A stretch of DNA of 64,000 nt from Amycolatopsis eburnea (GCF_003937945.1 NZ_RSEC01000058.1:372001-436000); one strand, 5' to 3'. Shown: positions 8,290 through 19,982, counted from the first letter of the stretch. Numbers and translations: made by a program. The notes: a model not told the origin generated them from the sequence alone.

Positions 8290-9995
8290 AACGGCTTCTG
8301 GTGTCCTTGCTGTGTTTTGTGTTGCTCGCCGGCTGCGCGAACGTTCCGCTGGAATCGCAGCCCGTCGTGGTGCCCGGTGAACGCCAGGGACAGGGTTCGG
8401 GGGACGTCGTGGCCGAGCCGCGGCCGGACCTCGACCCGCTGACGCTGGTCCGGGAGTTCGTCCGCGCGACGCTCAAGCCGGGCCAGAACAACGCGGCCGC
8501 CCGCGCGTACCTCGATGACGCCGGCCGGGCGAGCTGGCGGCCGAGCCGCAGCCTGACGATCATCCAGAACACCTTCGGCACGGTCTACGACACGAACCCG
8601 CAGCCCGACCCGAACACCCAGGTCGTCAACGTGCGCGGGAGCGACATCGGCACGCTGGACCAGAACAACTCGTTCGTGCCGGACTTCAGCTCGGCGCTGT
8701 TGCAGGTCAAGGTGCGCAAGCAGCCGACCGGCCAGTGGCGGATCGTCGACCCGCCGGCCGACCTGTACGCGACCGAGTCCGACTTCAGCGAGAACTACAC
8801 GCCGGTCCCGGTGAGCTTCTACTCGGAGTCGTCGAACACCTTCGTCCCCGACCGGCGCTACGTCGTCGCGAAACCGCAGTCCGGGCTGCCGGGGCGGGTG
8901 ATGGACCTGCTGGTCAGCGGCCCGTCGACGAGCCTTTCCGGCGCGGTGAAGAACTTCCTCGGCGAGCCGGTCGAGATCGACACGAACGTCAAGAGCCTCG
9001 ACGACGGCACGCTGGTGGTGCCGCTGACCGGGCTGGCCGGGGTGTCCGACGACACCCGGAACCTGATCGCCGCGCAGATCGTCCTTTCGCTCCAGTACGT
9101 CACGTCGGCGCGGATCCGGATCCTCGCCGACGGCGCCCCGCTGGTGCCGAACCACCCGGACTGGCGCCTGAACGACCTCCCGGCGTACGGCTCGACGCTG
9201 TCGCCGAGCCTGGAGCTGCAGGGCCTGATGACGGTCGGCGGCCGCGTCCGCTCCCTCGGCGACGGCTCCCCGGTCCCCGGCCCGGCGGGCAACGGCGGCT
9301 ACGACGTGGTGAGCGCGGCCCAGTCCCTCGACGGCAAGCGCCTGGCGGTGGTGGAGCGCGAAGGCGGTGGTGTCCGCCTGCGGATCGGCGACATGGGGCA
9401 CGACCTGTCCCAGGTGGCCCTCGGCGGCACGACGCTGAGCCGCCCGACGTGGCGCCCCGGCACCGGCGAGGTGTGGACGGTCGTCGACCAGCTGTCGGTG
9501 GGCCGGATGGTGGTCAACCAGAACGGCGTCTGGACGGCGCTGGGCGTGAACGCGACGGACCTGAACCAGCAGGGCGAGATCTCGGAGCTCAGGTTTTCCC
9601 GCGACGGCGCCCGCGTGGCCGCGGTGATCAAGGGCGAGCTGTGGGTGGCCTCGGTGGTCGGCGTCGGCGACTCGGTTTCGCTGCGCGAGCCCCGCCACCT
9701 CCAGCCCCATGACTTGGAGGACGTGGTCGACGTCGACTGGGTCGCCCAGGACAACCTGGTGGCGGTGACGAAGTCGACTTCCCAGCCGGTGGTCCGCGTG
9801 ACGGTGGACGGCCAGCGCATGGACGCGTTCAACAGCTCCAACCTGACGCCACCGGTCCACGGCGTGACGGCGGCCCCGGGCCGCCAGATCGTGGTGGCCG
9901 ACATGAGCGGCCTGTGGACGGCTTCGGTACTCGGCGAGGTGTGGCGGCCGCAGGCCCACACGATGAAGGACGCGGATCCGTTCTACCCGGGCTGA
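8286..9995 (+). CDS. lpqB: Lipoprotein LpqB, MtrAB accessory protein
   Basis: A 569-residue exported lipoprotein. The signal peptide ends in the lipobox LLAGC with lipidated Cys17. The GerMN-type domain falls in the first half, and a beta-propeller-like LpqB domain follows. In mycobacteria LpqB binds the extracellular part of MtrB and modulates MtrA signalling. The GTG start overlaps the mtrB stop. Length matches the actinobacterial family. Confidence 0.92.
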   Translation: MKRLLVSLLCFVLLAGCANVPLESQPVVVPGERQGQGSGDVVAEPRPDLDPLTLVREFVRATLKPGQNNAAARAYLDDAGRASWRPSRSLTIIQNTFGTVYDTNPQPDPNTQVVNVRGSDIGTLDQNNSFVPDFSSALLQVKVRKQPTGQWRIVDPPADLYATESDFSENYTPVPVSFYSESSNTFVPDRRYVVAKPQSGLPGRVMDLLVSGPSTSLSGAVKNFLGEPVEIDTNVKSLDDGTLVVPLTGLAGVSDDTRNLIAAQIVLSLQYVTSARIRILADGAPLVPNHPDWRLNDLPAYGSTLSPSLELQGLMTVGGRVRSLGDGSPVPGPAGNGGYDVVSAAQSLDGKRLAVVEREGGGVRLRIGDMGHDLSQVALGGTTLSRPTWRPGTGEVWTVVDQLSVGRMVVNQNGVWTALGVNATDLNQQGEISELRFSRDGARVAAVIKGELWVASVVGVGDSVSLREPRHLQPHDLEDVVDVDWVAQDNLVAVTKSTSQPVVRVTVDGQRMDAFNSSNLTPPVHGVTAAPGRQIVVADMSGLWTASVLGEVWRPQAHTMKDADPFYPG

Positions 9996-10059
9996 TTTCA
10001 CTCGTGTGGGTGGCGGCTGGGTGTTCGAAACTGTCGGTGGTGGTCGTGAGACTGTCCGT

Positions 10060-10827
10060 GTGCTGGAGAAACTGCTTGATCTGGTGATCCCCCGCCGCTG
10101 CGCCGCTTGCGGAGCGCGCGGCGAGCCGTGCTGTGCCCGGTGCGGGAGGGTTTGGGGTGCGGTCCGGGAAGTCTGGCGGGTGCCGACGGCGGGGGTGGTG
10201 CGGGTGTTCGCCCTGGCCCGGTACTCGGGCGTGGGGCGGAGGTTGCTGATCGCGTACAAGGAGCGCGGGCGGCGGGATCTGGCGCCTTCGCTGGGGCGGG
10301 CGTTGGCGGAGGCTTTGGTGGAGCTGCCGCTCGGTCCGGCCCGCGCGGAGGTGGCGGCTTCGGCCGGGGCCGCTCGGGTCGGCCCATCGGGTTCGGTCGC
10401 TCTCCCGGCGCGGGGGTCTGCGTCCGGCGGCTTGGCTCAGCTCGCGGCTCCATCCCGCTCGATCTGCCTGGTCCCGGCCCCGAGCCGCCCCTCGGCATCG
10501 CGAGTACGCGGCGGCCCGCACATCGAGCGCCTCGCGAACGCCACCGCGCGGATCCTGGCCACCCACGGCATCGAAGCATCAGTCGCCCCCGCCCTCGAAC
10601 TCGCCGGCGGCGCAAGAGACGCAGTCGGCCTCAACCGCGCCGAACGACTCGCCAACCTCTCCGGCCGCCTGAGGTTCCGCGAAGCAGGCCGCCCGCCCCC
10701 GGGTCACCCCGTCGTGGTGCTGGACGACGTGGTGACGACCGGAGCCACCGCGGCAGCGTGCGCCCGCGCGCTGGCCGCGGCCGGCGTCACGGTCTCCGCC
10801 GTCCTGACCCTGCTCTCAGCCGGGTGA
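10060..10827 (+). CDS. ComF-family phosphoribosyltransferase-like protein
   Basis: A 255-residue protein. The N-terminal zinc-knuckle pattern has Cys14, Cys17, Cys24, Cys25 and Cys28 (CAACG...CCARCG). The C-terminal PRTase motif VVVLDDVVTTGATAAACARA binds PRPP in the family. ComF proteins serve DNA uptake in competent bacteria; in actinobacteria the role is unknown. GTG at 10060 begins the conserved LEKLLDLVIPRRC; an upstream in-frame start at 10006 would add a Gly-rich stretch unlike the family. The middle (about residues 110-150) is Ala/Ser/Pro-rich and diverged. Confidence 0.8.
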   Translation: MLEKLLDLVIPRRCAACGARGEPCCARCGRVWGAVREVWRVPTAGVVRVFALARYSGVGRRLLIAYKERGRRDLAPSLGRALAEALVELPLGPARAEVAASAGAARVGPSGSVALPARGSASGGLAQLAAPSRSICLVPAPSRPSASRVRGGPHIERLANATARILATHGIEASVAPALELAGGARDAVGLNRAERLANLSGRLRFREAGRPPPGHPVVVLDDVVTTGATAAACARALAAAGVTVSAVLTLLSAG

Positions 10828-11495
10828 AGTCCCGGCCGAAGCAGCCACCCGGCGCCTCGGAGGGGTCCATGCCCCCACCATGGCACCGCGCCGGACAAAC
10901 CGCACCCCGGTCGCGGTACCGGTTCCACCGGAACGACGTCCGCACCCGGGTGAACCCACCCATCACCTACACGAGTGATGTCACCCGGGAACGCGAACGC
11001 CCCGGCGCCCGTTGTCCGGGCATGAGGGTGCCGATCACGACCACTCGGCCGCCACACCACTCCACCGGGGTGGCGGCTGTGCCGGACGAGGCCGTCACCC
11101 TCGGCGTCCACCTGGAGGAAGCGATGCGCCGTCCGTGTGAAAGCACGCTCCGTGCACCGCGTCCGACCAGCGGGTGTTTTCTGGTGTTCACTCCGCGATC
11201 ACTGCGCGGGGTGACGGAGTCTCATTCCTCGACATCCCCCGGCTCGGGGGCTGTTGCAACGGGCGTGAGGAAGCTAACGTGCTCCGCTATCAGCAATCCC
11301 CGCAGGCAGGGAGGTGACGAGCCCATGTCCCTGGCGCCGGAGGTGCGCTGAGTCCGCGCTCGGGCTCCCGGCACGAGACGTCGTGAACCGTTCCCGAGTT
11401 CCTTCTCAGCCCGCGATCCGGGCTTCCGTCCCCGCAATACCGGCGCCGTGTGAAAACACAACAGCTCGCAGTCATCGAAGCGAGGGAGGTCGTGT
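10828..11495. promoter_or_regulatory. Long leader/promoter region of hpf
   Basis: 668 nt without a convincing protein gene. A nested inverted repeat lies at 10945-10989: CCCGGGTGA/TCACCCGGG outside and CATCAC/GTGATG inside. An eight-codon ORF (ATG at 11324, MSLAPEVR, stop 11350) has GGGAGGTG upstream. TTGCAA near 11252 and TAACGT near 11275 are a weak promoter pair. The hpf gene has GAGGGAGG shortly before its ATG. The region looks regulatory rather than coding. Confidence 0.4.
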
Positions 11496-12182
11496 ATGGA
11501 CATCGTCGTTAAGGGCCGCAACGTGGAGGTGCCCGACCACTATCGGGCGCTTGTCAGCGAAAAGCTGGCCCGGCTCGAGCGCTACGACAGGAAAGTCATC
11601 CGGTACGACGTGGAACTGTTCCACGAACCCAACCGGCGCCAGGCCAAGAGCTGCCAGCGCGTCGAAATCACCGGAAAGGGGCGAGGCCCGGCCGTGCGCG
11701 CGGAAGCGTGTGCCGCCGACTTCTACGCAGCGCTTGATTCCGCAGTCACCAAGCTGGAAAACCGGCTGCGGAGGACACACGACCGGAGGCGTGTGCACTA
11801 CGGGCGCAGCCGCCCGGAATCGGTCGCCGAAGCGACCTCGACGCTGCCCGGTGGTGGATCCCCGGCCGCAGCCAGTCCCGCCGCGCGTACCGCGGTGTTG
11901 GAGGCACCCGAAGCCCTGCCGCAGACGAACGGCTTCGCGAGTGCCGAGGAGATACACCTGCCCCAGCAGCAGAGCTGGGCCGACGACGACCTCGGTCACC
12001 AGCCCGGTCGCGTCGTTCGCGAGAAGCAGCACACCGCGGAGCCCATGACGGTGGACCAGGCTCTCTACGAGATGGAGCTGGTCGGCCACGACTTCTACCT
12101 CTTCAACGACTCCGAAGCGGGCCGGCCCAGCGTGGTCTACCGGCGGAAAGGCTTCGACTACGGCGTGATCCGGCTCGGCTGA
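11496..12182 (+). CDS. hpf: Long-form ribosome hibernation promoting factor
   Basis: A 228-residue protein. The N-terminal S30AE domain (about residues 1-100: MDIVVKGRNVEVPDHYRALV..., KLENRLRRTHDRR) binds in the 30S decoding region. An Ala/Pro-rich linker follows, then the C-terminal dimerisation domain (EPMTVDQALYEMELVGHDFY...VVYRRKGFDYGVIRL). This two-domain long form makes 100S ribosome dimers in stationary phase or stress. It lies between comF-like and secA as in mycobacteria. It is preceded by an unusually long non-coding leader and followed by a strong hairpin terminator. Confidence 0.94.
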   Translation: MDIVVKGRNVEVPDHYRALVSEKLARLERYDRKVIRYDVELFHEPNRRQAKSCQRVEITGKGRGPAVRAEACAADFYAALDSAVTKLENRLRRTHDRRRVHYGRSRPESVAEATSTLPGGGSPAAASPAARTAVLEAPEALPQTNGFASAEEIHLPQQQSWADDDLGHQPGRVVREKQHTAEPMTVDQALYEMELVGHDFYLFNDSEAGRPSVVYRRKGFDYGVIRLG

Positions 12183-12209
12183 GCCGCTCCTAAGGAGGCC
12201 TTCGCGGAC

Positions 12210-12235
12210 GGCCCGCACGCGCTCGCGTGCGGGCC
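12210..12235 (+). terminator. Hairpin terminator after hpf
   Basis: An 11-bp stem, GGCCCGCACGC / GCGTGCGGGCC, with a 4-nt loop and no T-tract, 28 nt after the hpf stop. Confidence 0.7.
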
Positions 12236-12284
12236 CTCCGCATGTCAGGACCTACGGCGTGTGCACACGGCGGCCCCTGTTCCC

Positions 12285-12290
12285 TACGAT
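12285..12290 (+). promoter_or_regulatory. Candidate -10 element of secA
   Basis: TACGAT lies about 98 nt upstream of the secA ATG, with TGTGCAC about 18 nt further upstream as a poor -35. It would give a leader of about 90 nt containing CCCGGG repeats at 12340-12357. Confidence 0.3.
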
Positions 12291-12387
12291 GGGGTGGGAA
12301 GGTGGCGCCGAACACGGCCGCCGCCGCGGGAGAACCTGCCCGGGACCGGCCCGGGCGCGCTCATATTCAGCTAGTGAGGTCGACCGG

Positions 12388-15270
<2,883 letters not shown>

Positions 15271-15281
15271 CGTGGGTGAGC

Positions 15282-15318
15282 ACAGCGGGGCGCGTGGCCG
15301 AGCCACGCGCCCCGCTGT
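15282..15318 (+). terminator. Perfect 17-bp hairpin after secA
   Basis: ACAGCGGGGCGCGTGGC (15282-15298) pairs exactly with 15302-15318 around a 3-nt loop, 11 nt after the secA stop and ending 17 nt before the P450 start. It would separate the two genes' transcripts, yet it leaves little room for a P450 promoter. Confidence 0.7.
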
Positions 15319-15335
15319 CGTGAACGGGGGTTCTC

Positions 15336-16538
15336 ATGACGCAGGTCGCGGCCGAGCCGCAGGAGTTCTTCGCGCTGTTCGGCGCCGACCGCCGGCCCGA
15401 CCCGTACCCGCACTACGCGCGGTGGCGTGAGCGGTGGCCGGTCGCCGCGCTGGCCCCGCAGATGTTCGCGGTCAGCGGCCTCGCCGAAGCCACGCAGGTG
15501 CTGCGCGACCCGGCGTTCGGGCACCCGGAACCCGAGTACCTGGATCCGGCGGACCGCCTCCCGGACCAGCCGGTCGACGAGTCAGGACGCGTGGTCCGGG
15601 CGTTCCTCTCGCTGAACCCGCCCGACCACACGCGGCTGCGGCGCCTGGTGGCGAAGGCGTTCACGCCGCGGATGGTGGAGCGGCTGGCACCGCGGATCGA
15701 GGAGCTCACGGCGTCGCTCCTGGACAGCGCCGGCGATGCCTTCGACCTGATGACGTCGCTCGCGAAGCCGCTGCCGGTCGAGGTGATCGCCGAGCTGCTG
15801 GGCGTCCCGCTGGACGACCGCGAGCAGTTCGCGGCGTGGTCGCACGCGATGGCGCGGGCGCTGGACCCGCCGTTCCTGCAGCGCCCGGAGACGATCGAGC
15901 CCGCGGTGAAGGCCCGGCAGTCGTTCGTCGGCTACTTCCGCGAGCTGGCGACCCGGCGCCGGAGCGAGCCGGGGGAGGACCTGCTGTCCCCGCTGGTCGC
16001 GGTCTCGGACGCGGGCGACGTGCTCACCGAGGGCGAGCTGCTGGTGACGCTCACGCTCCTGCTGATCGCGGGCCACGAGACGACGACGAACCTGATCGGC
16101 AACGGCGTCCTGGCGCTCCTGCACCACCCGGACGGTCTCCGCGCCGCGGCGGACGCCCCGGACCGGGTGGTGGAGGAGGTGCTGCGCTACGACTCCCCGG
16201 TCCAGCTGACCGCGCGCACGGCCCTGCGCGACACGACGCTGGCCGAGGTCCCGATCCCGGCGGGCAGCCAGGCGATCGTCCTGCTCGGCGCGGCCAACCG
16301 CGACCCGGCGGCGAGCCCCGATCCCGACGAGTTCGACCCGTCCCGGCCGGCGGCCCGCCACCTGGCGTTCGGCCAGGGAATCCACTTCTGCCTGGGTGCG
16401 CCGCTGGCGAGATTGGAGGGCCGCATCGTGCTCCGCGAACTGGCCCGGCGCCTCCCGGACCTCCGGCTGGCAGGCACCCCGGAGTGGAACCCGACAACCA
16501 CCCTGCGCGGCCTGGCCACCTTGCCGGTCGCACGCTGA
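15336..16538 (+). CDS. Cytochrome P450
   Basis: A 400-residue soluble P450 monooxygenase. The I-helix motif is AGHETTTN, the ExxR motif EEVLR, and the heme loop FGQGIHFCLG with axial Cys352. The N-terminal region and 'LSLNPPDHTRLRRLV' are typical of actinobacterial CYP105/107-type secondary-metabolism or xenobiotic enzymes. No ferredoxin or reductase gene is adjacent, so redox partners must come from elsewhere. It is an insertion relative to the conserved secA neighbourhood. Substrate unknown. The ribosome binding site is the GGGGG stretch before ATG. Confidence 0.92.
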   Translation: MTQVAAEPQEFFALFGADRRPDPYPHYARWRERWPVAALAPQMFAVSGLAEATQVLRDPAFGHPEPEYLDPADRLPDQPVDESGRVVRAFLSLNPPDHTRLRRLVAKAFTPRMVERLAPRIEELTASLLDSAGDAFDLMTSLAKPLPVEVIAELLGVPLDDREQFAAWSHAMARALDPPFLQRPETIEPAVKARQSFVGYFRELATRRRSEPGEDLLSPLVAVSDAGDVLTEGELLVTLTLLLIAGHETTTNLIGNGVLALLHHPDGLRAAADAPDRVVEEVLRYDSPVQLTARTALRDTTLAEVPIPAGSQAIVLLGAANRDPAASPDPDEFDPSRPAARHLAFGQGIHFCLGAPLARLEGRIVLRELARRLPDLRLAGTPEWNPTTTLRGLATLPVAR

Positions 16539-16618
16539 CGCGGAAAGTCGGGTCAGCGCGGACCCGCACTGGGGCACCTGCTTCCGACGCTGCCTGATCG
16601 CGGCTTGGTTCCCAGCGC

Positions 16619-16700
16619 CCCAATGTGGCGTTGGGTGCGTCTGACGCACCGAACGCCACATTGGGTGCGTCCAGCGCACCCAACGCCACATTGGGTGCGT
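16619..16700. repeat. Palindromic repeat cluster between convergent genes
   Basis: A near-perfect 23-bp inverted repeat (16619-16641 / 16643-16665, one mismatch, 1-nt centre) is followed 30 nt later by a direct copy of AACGCCACATTGGGTGCGT (16652-16670 and 16682-16700). The last unit forms its own hairpin, CGCACCCAA / TTGGGTGCG. It lies between the P450 and the leftward Rv3235-like gene and would stop transcription from both sides. It resembles REP-type elements. Confidence 0.7.
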
Positions 16701-16757
16701 TCACCGGGCCCGCCCTGCTCCGTCACCCCGGCGGCGGCCGCGCCACCCCCGCCTCCC

Positions 16758-17213
16758 TCACGCCGCGCGCCGCAGGGCTCGGCCCGGGCGCGGCTTCAGC
16801 AGCGCGAAGCGCACGCAACGCCACCCCGTCGGCGTCCGCGTGAAGCGGGCCGCCAGTGCGAACGAGCGGCCGTCCGCCTCCACGCGGGCGCACGCCTCGA
16901 TCACGTCCGGGGCCGGGGTGCACGTGTGGATCGTCTGCGTGCGGTGGCGCGGTCGTGTCCGGCTGGGACTGCTGAACCCCGCGTACACCTCCGGGGCCAC
17001 CAGCGCGCGGACCTGCGCCGCCGGGCGGCGGCCGTCGTAGGCCTCCAGCAGCATGTTCAGCACGCGGCCGACCTCGCTCGCCTCGAGCTGCCGCGGCTCT
17101 GGACACCGGGTGCCGCCGCGGCGGTGTTCCAGGGGTGTCACCGACGGCGGCGGGTCCGCCCGCCGCGCCGCTTCGCAGTGGATGAGCGTTCGCAGGCGGT
17201 GTTGCTCGATCAT
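16758..17213 (-). CDS. Rv3235-like (DUF6459) protein
   Basis: A 151-residue protein with an Arg/Pro-rich first third and a compact C-terminal domain (EVGRVLNMLLEAYDGRRPAAQVRALVAPEVYAGF ... GWRCVRFALLKPRPGRAL, shown here only as landmarks). This pattern and the place downstream of secA match the Ala/Arg/Pro-rich Rv3235 family, whose function is unknown. ATG at 17213 is chosen because AGGAGGGG lies 5 nt upstream; a longer reading frame continues to 17426 but has no supporting start. No signal peptide. Confidence 0.7.
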   Translation of the reverse strand: MIEQHRLRTLIHCEAARRADPPPSVTPLEHRRGGTRCPEPRQLEASEVGRVLNMLLEAYDGRRPAAQVRALVAPEVYAGFSSPSRTRPRHRTQTIHTCTPAPDVIEACARVEADGRSFALAARFTRTPTGWRCVRFALLKPRPGRALRRAA

Positions 17214-17337
17214 TTCGTCCCCTCCTGGACTCGGCATTTCCCCACCTCCGCCGCTTAGAGGCAGGAACGGGCCGGAAAGGCGACGGGAATCGCACAATCC
17301 GGGCGAGATCCGCCGAACCGTGGGATTCCCCGGCAGT

Positions 17338-17354
17338 GTTGCGCTATGCGAGAC
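17338..17354. promoter_or_regulatory. IclR-type operator before the HAD gene
   Basis: GTTGCGCTATGCGAGAC has the same 7-3-7 layout as the two sites near iclR. It shares the 16-base string AGTGTTGCGCTATGCG (17335-17350) with the iclR start region. It ends 31 nt before the HAD start, in the promoter zone. Confidence 0.5.
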
Positions 17355-17385
17355 AGCGCGTTGCGGCCCGGCTATGGTGTGCCGG

Positions 17386-17775
17386 GTGCTGAAAGGGCTA
17401 TTGGTCGATTTCGCCGGAGTTCTCACCGACCCCGACGCCGGCCGGTTCTACGACTACCTGGCGGCCGCGCGCGAGCGAGGCGTCCGCACCGCGCTCCTCT
17501 CGAACGCCCCGGGGGCGTCGCCCGAGGTCAAGAACACGATGTTCGACTATTTCGACGCTCTGGTGTTTTCCGGCGAGGTCGGCGTGGCCAAGCCGGACCC
17601 GGCGGTCTACCTGATCGCGGCGGACCGCCTCGGGCTGCCCGCCGTGCGGTGCGCGTTCGTCGACGACTCCGTGACGAACATCCGCGGCGCCGTGCAGGCG
17701 GGCATGGTCGGTGTGCACCACCGCTCGGTCGAAGAGACCCTGACGGAACTGAGCGTGTTGTTCCCTGACGGCTGA
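17386..17775 (+). CDS. HAD-superfamily hydrolase, minimal form
   Basis: A 129-residue Rossmannoid HAD protein. Motif I is LLVDFAGVLT, with the nucleophile Asp but Ala at the usual second Asp. Motif II is TALLSNAP, motif III VGVAKPDPAVY, and motif IV AFVDDSVTNIRGA. There is no cap domain, so it is short for the family. The missing second Asp resembles members with dehalogenase-like or non-phosphatase chemistry. GTG at 17386 is favoured; TATGGT at -13 to -8 suggests a leaderless mRNA, and ATG at 17374 would overlap that hexamer. Upstream is an IclR-like operator. Confidence 0.8.
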   Translation: MLKGLLVDFAGVLTDPDAGRFYDYLAAARERGVRTALLSNAPGASPEVKNTMFDYFDALVFSGEVGVAKPDPAVYLIAADRLGLPAVRCAFVDDSVTNIRGAVQAGMVGVHHRSVEETLTELSVLFPDG

Positions 17776-17779
17776 GTAG

Positions 17780-18577
17780 TCAGCGCGCGCGGCGCACCAA
17801 TTCGAACGACAAGACCGCCGCGGCGGCCGAGACGTTCAGCGACTCGACCTCACCGGGCATGGGAATCGACACCCATTCCGTGACGAGCTCGCCGACTTCT
17901 TCGCCGACGCCCGCAGTCTCGCCGCCGAGGACGAACGCCGCGCGCTGCGGCAGGTCGACGTCGAACACCGTGGTGCGCGCCGAAGCGCCCAGCGCGTAAA
18001 GCGCGTAGCCCGCTTCGGTGAGCATCTCCGCCGCTTCGCGTGCCGAGCCGCAGCGCAGCACCGGGGCGCGGAACGCGACCCCGGCCGAAGCCTTGACCAC
18101 CAGCGGGTCCAGCGCCGCGACGCCGCGGCGCGGCACGATCACGCCTTCGAGCCCGGCGGCGGTCGCCGTCCGCAGGATCATGCCGACGTTCGCGGGGGTG
18201 GTGATGCCGTCCAGCAGCAGCACCCGCGACGGCGGGCGCCGGTCGGCCAGCGCCGCGGAAAGCGCGCGCATCCGCGGCGCGACGACGTCGGCGAGCACAC
18301 CCTGGTCCTGCTTGCCGTTGCCGGCGAGCACCTTGACCCGGTGCGCGCTGGCGCGCTGCACCACCACGCCGGCCGCCTTGGCCGCGCGCTGGATCTCGGC
18401 CGCGCCGGGGCCGCGCGCGGTGTCGGCGAGGATCACCTTGTCCACGCGCAGGGCGTCGTCCGCCAGCGCCTCGAGCACCGGCTTGCGCCCGTACACGGTC
18501 AGGAAGCGGTCTTTCGGCGAGACAGTCGACTCATCACCCACACCCGGCAGTCTCGCATTGTGTAAGGATCGGCCCAT
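17780..18577 (-). CDS. TrmH/SpoU-family RNA 2'-O-methyltransferase
   Basis: A 265-residue SPOUT methyltransferase that uses SAM to methylate ribose in rRNA or tRNA. An N-terminal RNA-binding substrate domain (about residues 25-95) precedes the knotted catalytic domain with TTPANVGMILRTATAAG, VLGGETAGVGEEV and the SAM-binding PMPGEVESLNVSAAAAVL. The ATG at 18577 overlaps the divergent ATG at 18576, which is odd. GTG at 18544 (254 residues) is the alternative, although AAAGG precedes the ATG. The target nucleotide cannot be predicted. It ends 4 nt from the convergent HAD gene. Confidence 0.88.
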   Translation of the reverse strand: MGRSLHNARLPGVGDESTVSPKDRFLTVYGRKPVLEALADDALRVDKVILADTARGPGAAEIQRAAKAAGVVVQRASAHRVKVLAGNGKQDQGVLADVVAPRMRALSAALADRRPPSRVLLLDGITTPANVGMILRTATAAGLEGVIVPRRGVAALDPLVVKASAGVAFRAPVLRCGSAREAAEMLTEAGYALYALGASARTTVFDVDLPQRAAFVLGGETAGVGEEVGELVTEWVSIPMPGEVESLNVSAAAAVLSFELVRRAR

Positions 18578-19982
18578 GCCCGACCGCCTTTCCGCGCTGG
18601 ACGCCTCGTTCCTCTACCTCGAGGACCACGCGACGCCGATGCACGTCGGCGGGGTGGCGATCTTCGAGCGGCCCCGGTCCGGGTTCGGCTATGCGCAGCT
18701 GCTGGACCTCGTCGGCGCGCGGCTGGCGTACCTGCCGCGGTACCGGCAGCGGGTGGCGGAGGTGCCCGGGCACCTCGCGCGTCCGGTGTGGGTGGACGAC
18801 GTCGACTTCGACCTGAACTACCACGTCCGGCGCTCGGCGCTGCCCCACCCGGGCAGCGACGAGCAGCTGTTCGACCTGGTCGCCCGGCTGATGTCGCGGC
18901 GGCTGGCGCCGGAGCGGCCGCTCTGGGAGGCGTACTTCATCGAGGGCCTGGCCGGCGACCGCGTCGCGCTGGTGACGAAGACCCACCAGTCCGTTGTGGA
19001 CGGTGTCGGCACGATCGAGCTCGGCCAGCTCATCCTCGACCCGACGCCGGCCGAGCCGGAACCCTTCGAGGACATCTGGACGCCGCGGCGCGAGCCGAGC
19101 CGCACGCAGCTGGTGCTGGACGCGGTCAGCGAAGGCGTCCAGCGGCCGGGCGAGGTCGTCGAGAACGTCCGCTCGGCGGCGAACGACGCGTTCGCGGCGG
19201 CGGGCAAGTTCGCCGAGACGGTCGGCGGCGTGGCGTCGACGCTGCGCACGCTGGTGCGGCCGGCACCGACCGGCCCGCTGAACGTCCGCGTGTCCGGCGG
19301 CCGCGTGTTCTCCGTGGTCCGGACGCGGCTGGAGGACTTCCGCAAGATCCGCGCGGCGCACGGCGGCACGGTCAACGACGTCGTCCTCGCGGCCATCACC
19401 GGCGCGCTGCGCGAATGGCTGCTTTCGCGCGAGGAGCAACTGACCCCGAACACGACGGTCCGCGCGCTGGTGCCGCTGGCGGTCCGCGACGAGGAGACGC
19501 CCGGGTACTCGACGCCGGGGCTGGTCGGCAACCAGGTGGCCGCGTACCTGGTGGACCTGCCGGTCGGCGAGCCCAACCCGGTGCTGCGCCTGCAGCACAT
19601 CGGCCACGCGATGGCCGAGCACCGGGATTCGGGCCGTTCGGTGGCGGCGCGCGGCCTGCTCAAGGTCGGCGGCTTCGCCCCCGCTACGCTTCATTCGCTC
19701 GGCGCGCGGGCGGCGGGGTCGCTGTCGGGGCGCATCTTCAACGTCATGGTGACCAATTCGCCGGGCCCGCAGGTGCCGATGTACGCGGGAGAGGCCAGAC
19801 TGGTCGAGATGTTCCCGGTGATGCCGCTGATGCGCACCCAGGCGCTGGCGATCGGGGTGACGTCCTACCACGGCGGCGTCTACTTCGGACTGAACGGCGA
19901 CCGCAAGGCCGCTTTCGACGTCGACCTGCTGGCCGGGATGATCGAAGAATCCTTGGAAGAGCTGAAGGGTGCGCACTGGTGA
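18576..19982 (+). CDS. Wax ester synthase/diacylglycerol acyltransferase family protein
   Basis: A 468-residue WS/DGAT-type acyltransferase (MPDRLSALDASFLYLED... start, C-terminal NVMVTNSPGPQVPMY). Family members transfer acyl-CoA to diacylglycerol or alcohols for storage lipid. The catalytic HHxxxDG motif here reads HQSVVDG (residues 137-143): the second, general-base His is Gln138. The enzyme may therefore be altered or need another base; this variant may define a subfamily. AAGGAT lies 7 nt before ATG. The GTG of the next gene overlaps its stop, so the two are coupled. It corresponds in position to Rv3233c/Rv3234c. Confidence 0.85.
   Translation: MPDRLSALDASFLYLEDHATPMHVGGVAIFERPRSGFGYAQLLDLVGARLAYLPRYRQRVAEVPGHLARPVWVDDVDFDLNYHVRRSALPHPGSDEQLFDLVARLMSRRLAPERPLWEAYFIEGLAGDRVALVTKTHQSVVDGVGTIELGQLILDPTPAEPEPFEDIWTPRREPSRTQLVLDAVSEGVQRPGEVVENVRSAANDAFAAAGKFAETVGGVASTLRTLVRPAPTGPLNVRVSGGRVFSVVRTRLEDFRKIRAAHGGTVNDVVLAAITGALREWLLSREEQLTPNTTVRALVPLAVRDEETPGYSTPGLVGNQVAAYLVDLPVGEPNPVLRLQHIGHAMAEHRDSGRSVAARGLLKVGGFAPATLHSLGARAAGSLSGRIFNVMVTNSPGPQVPMYAGEARLVEMFPVMPLMRTQALAIGVTSYHGGVYFGLNGDRKAAFDVDLLAGMIEESLEELKGAHW

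Noticed and set aside
17214..17426. N-terminal extension of the Rv3235-like protein
   Set aside because: ATG 17213 has AGGAGGGG at the right distance; the extension overlaps the HAD promoter and start.
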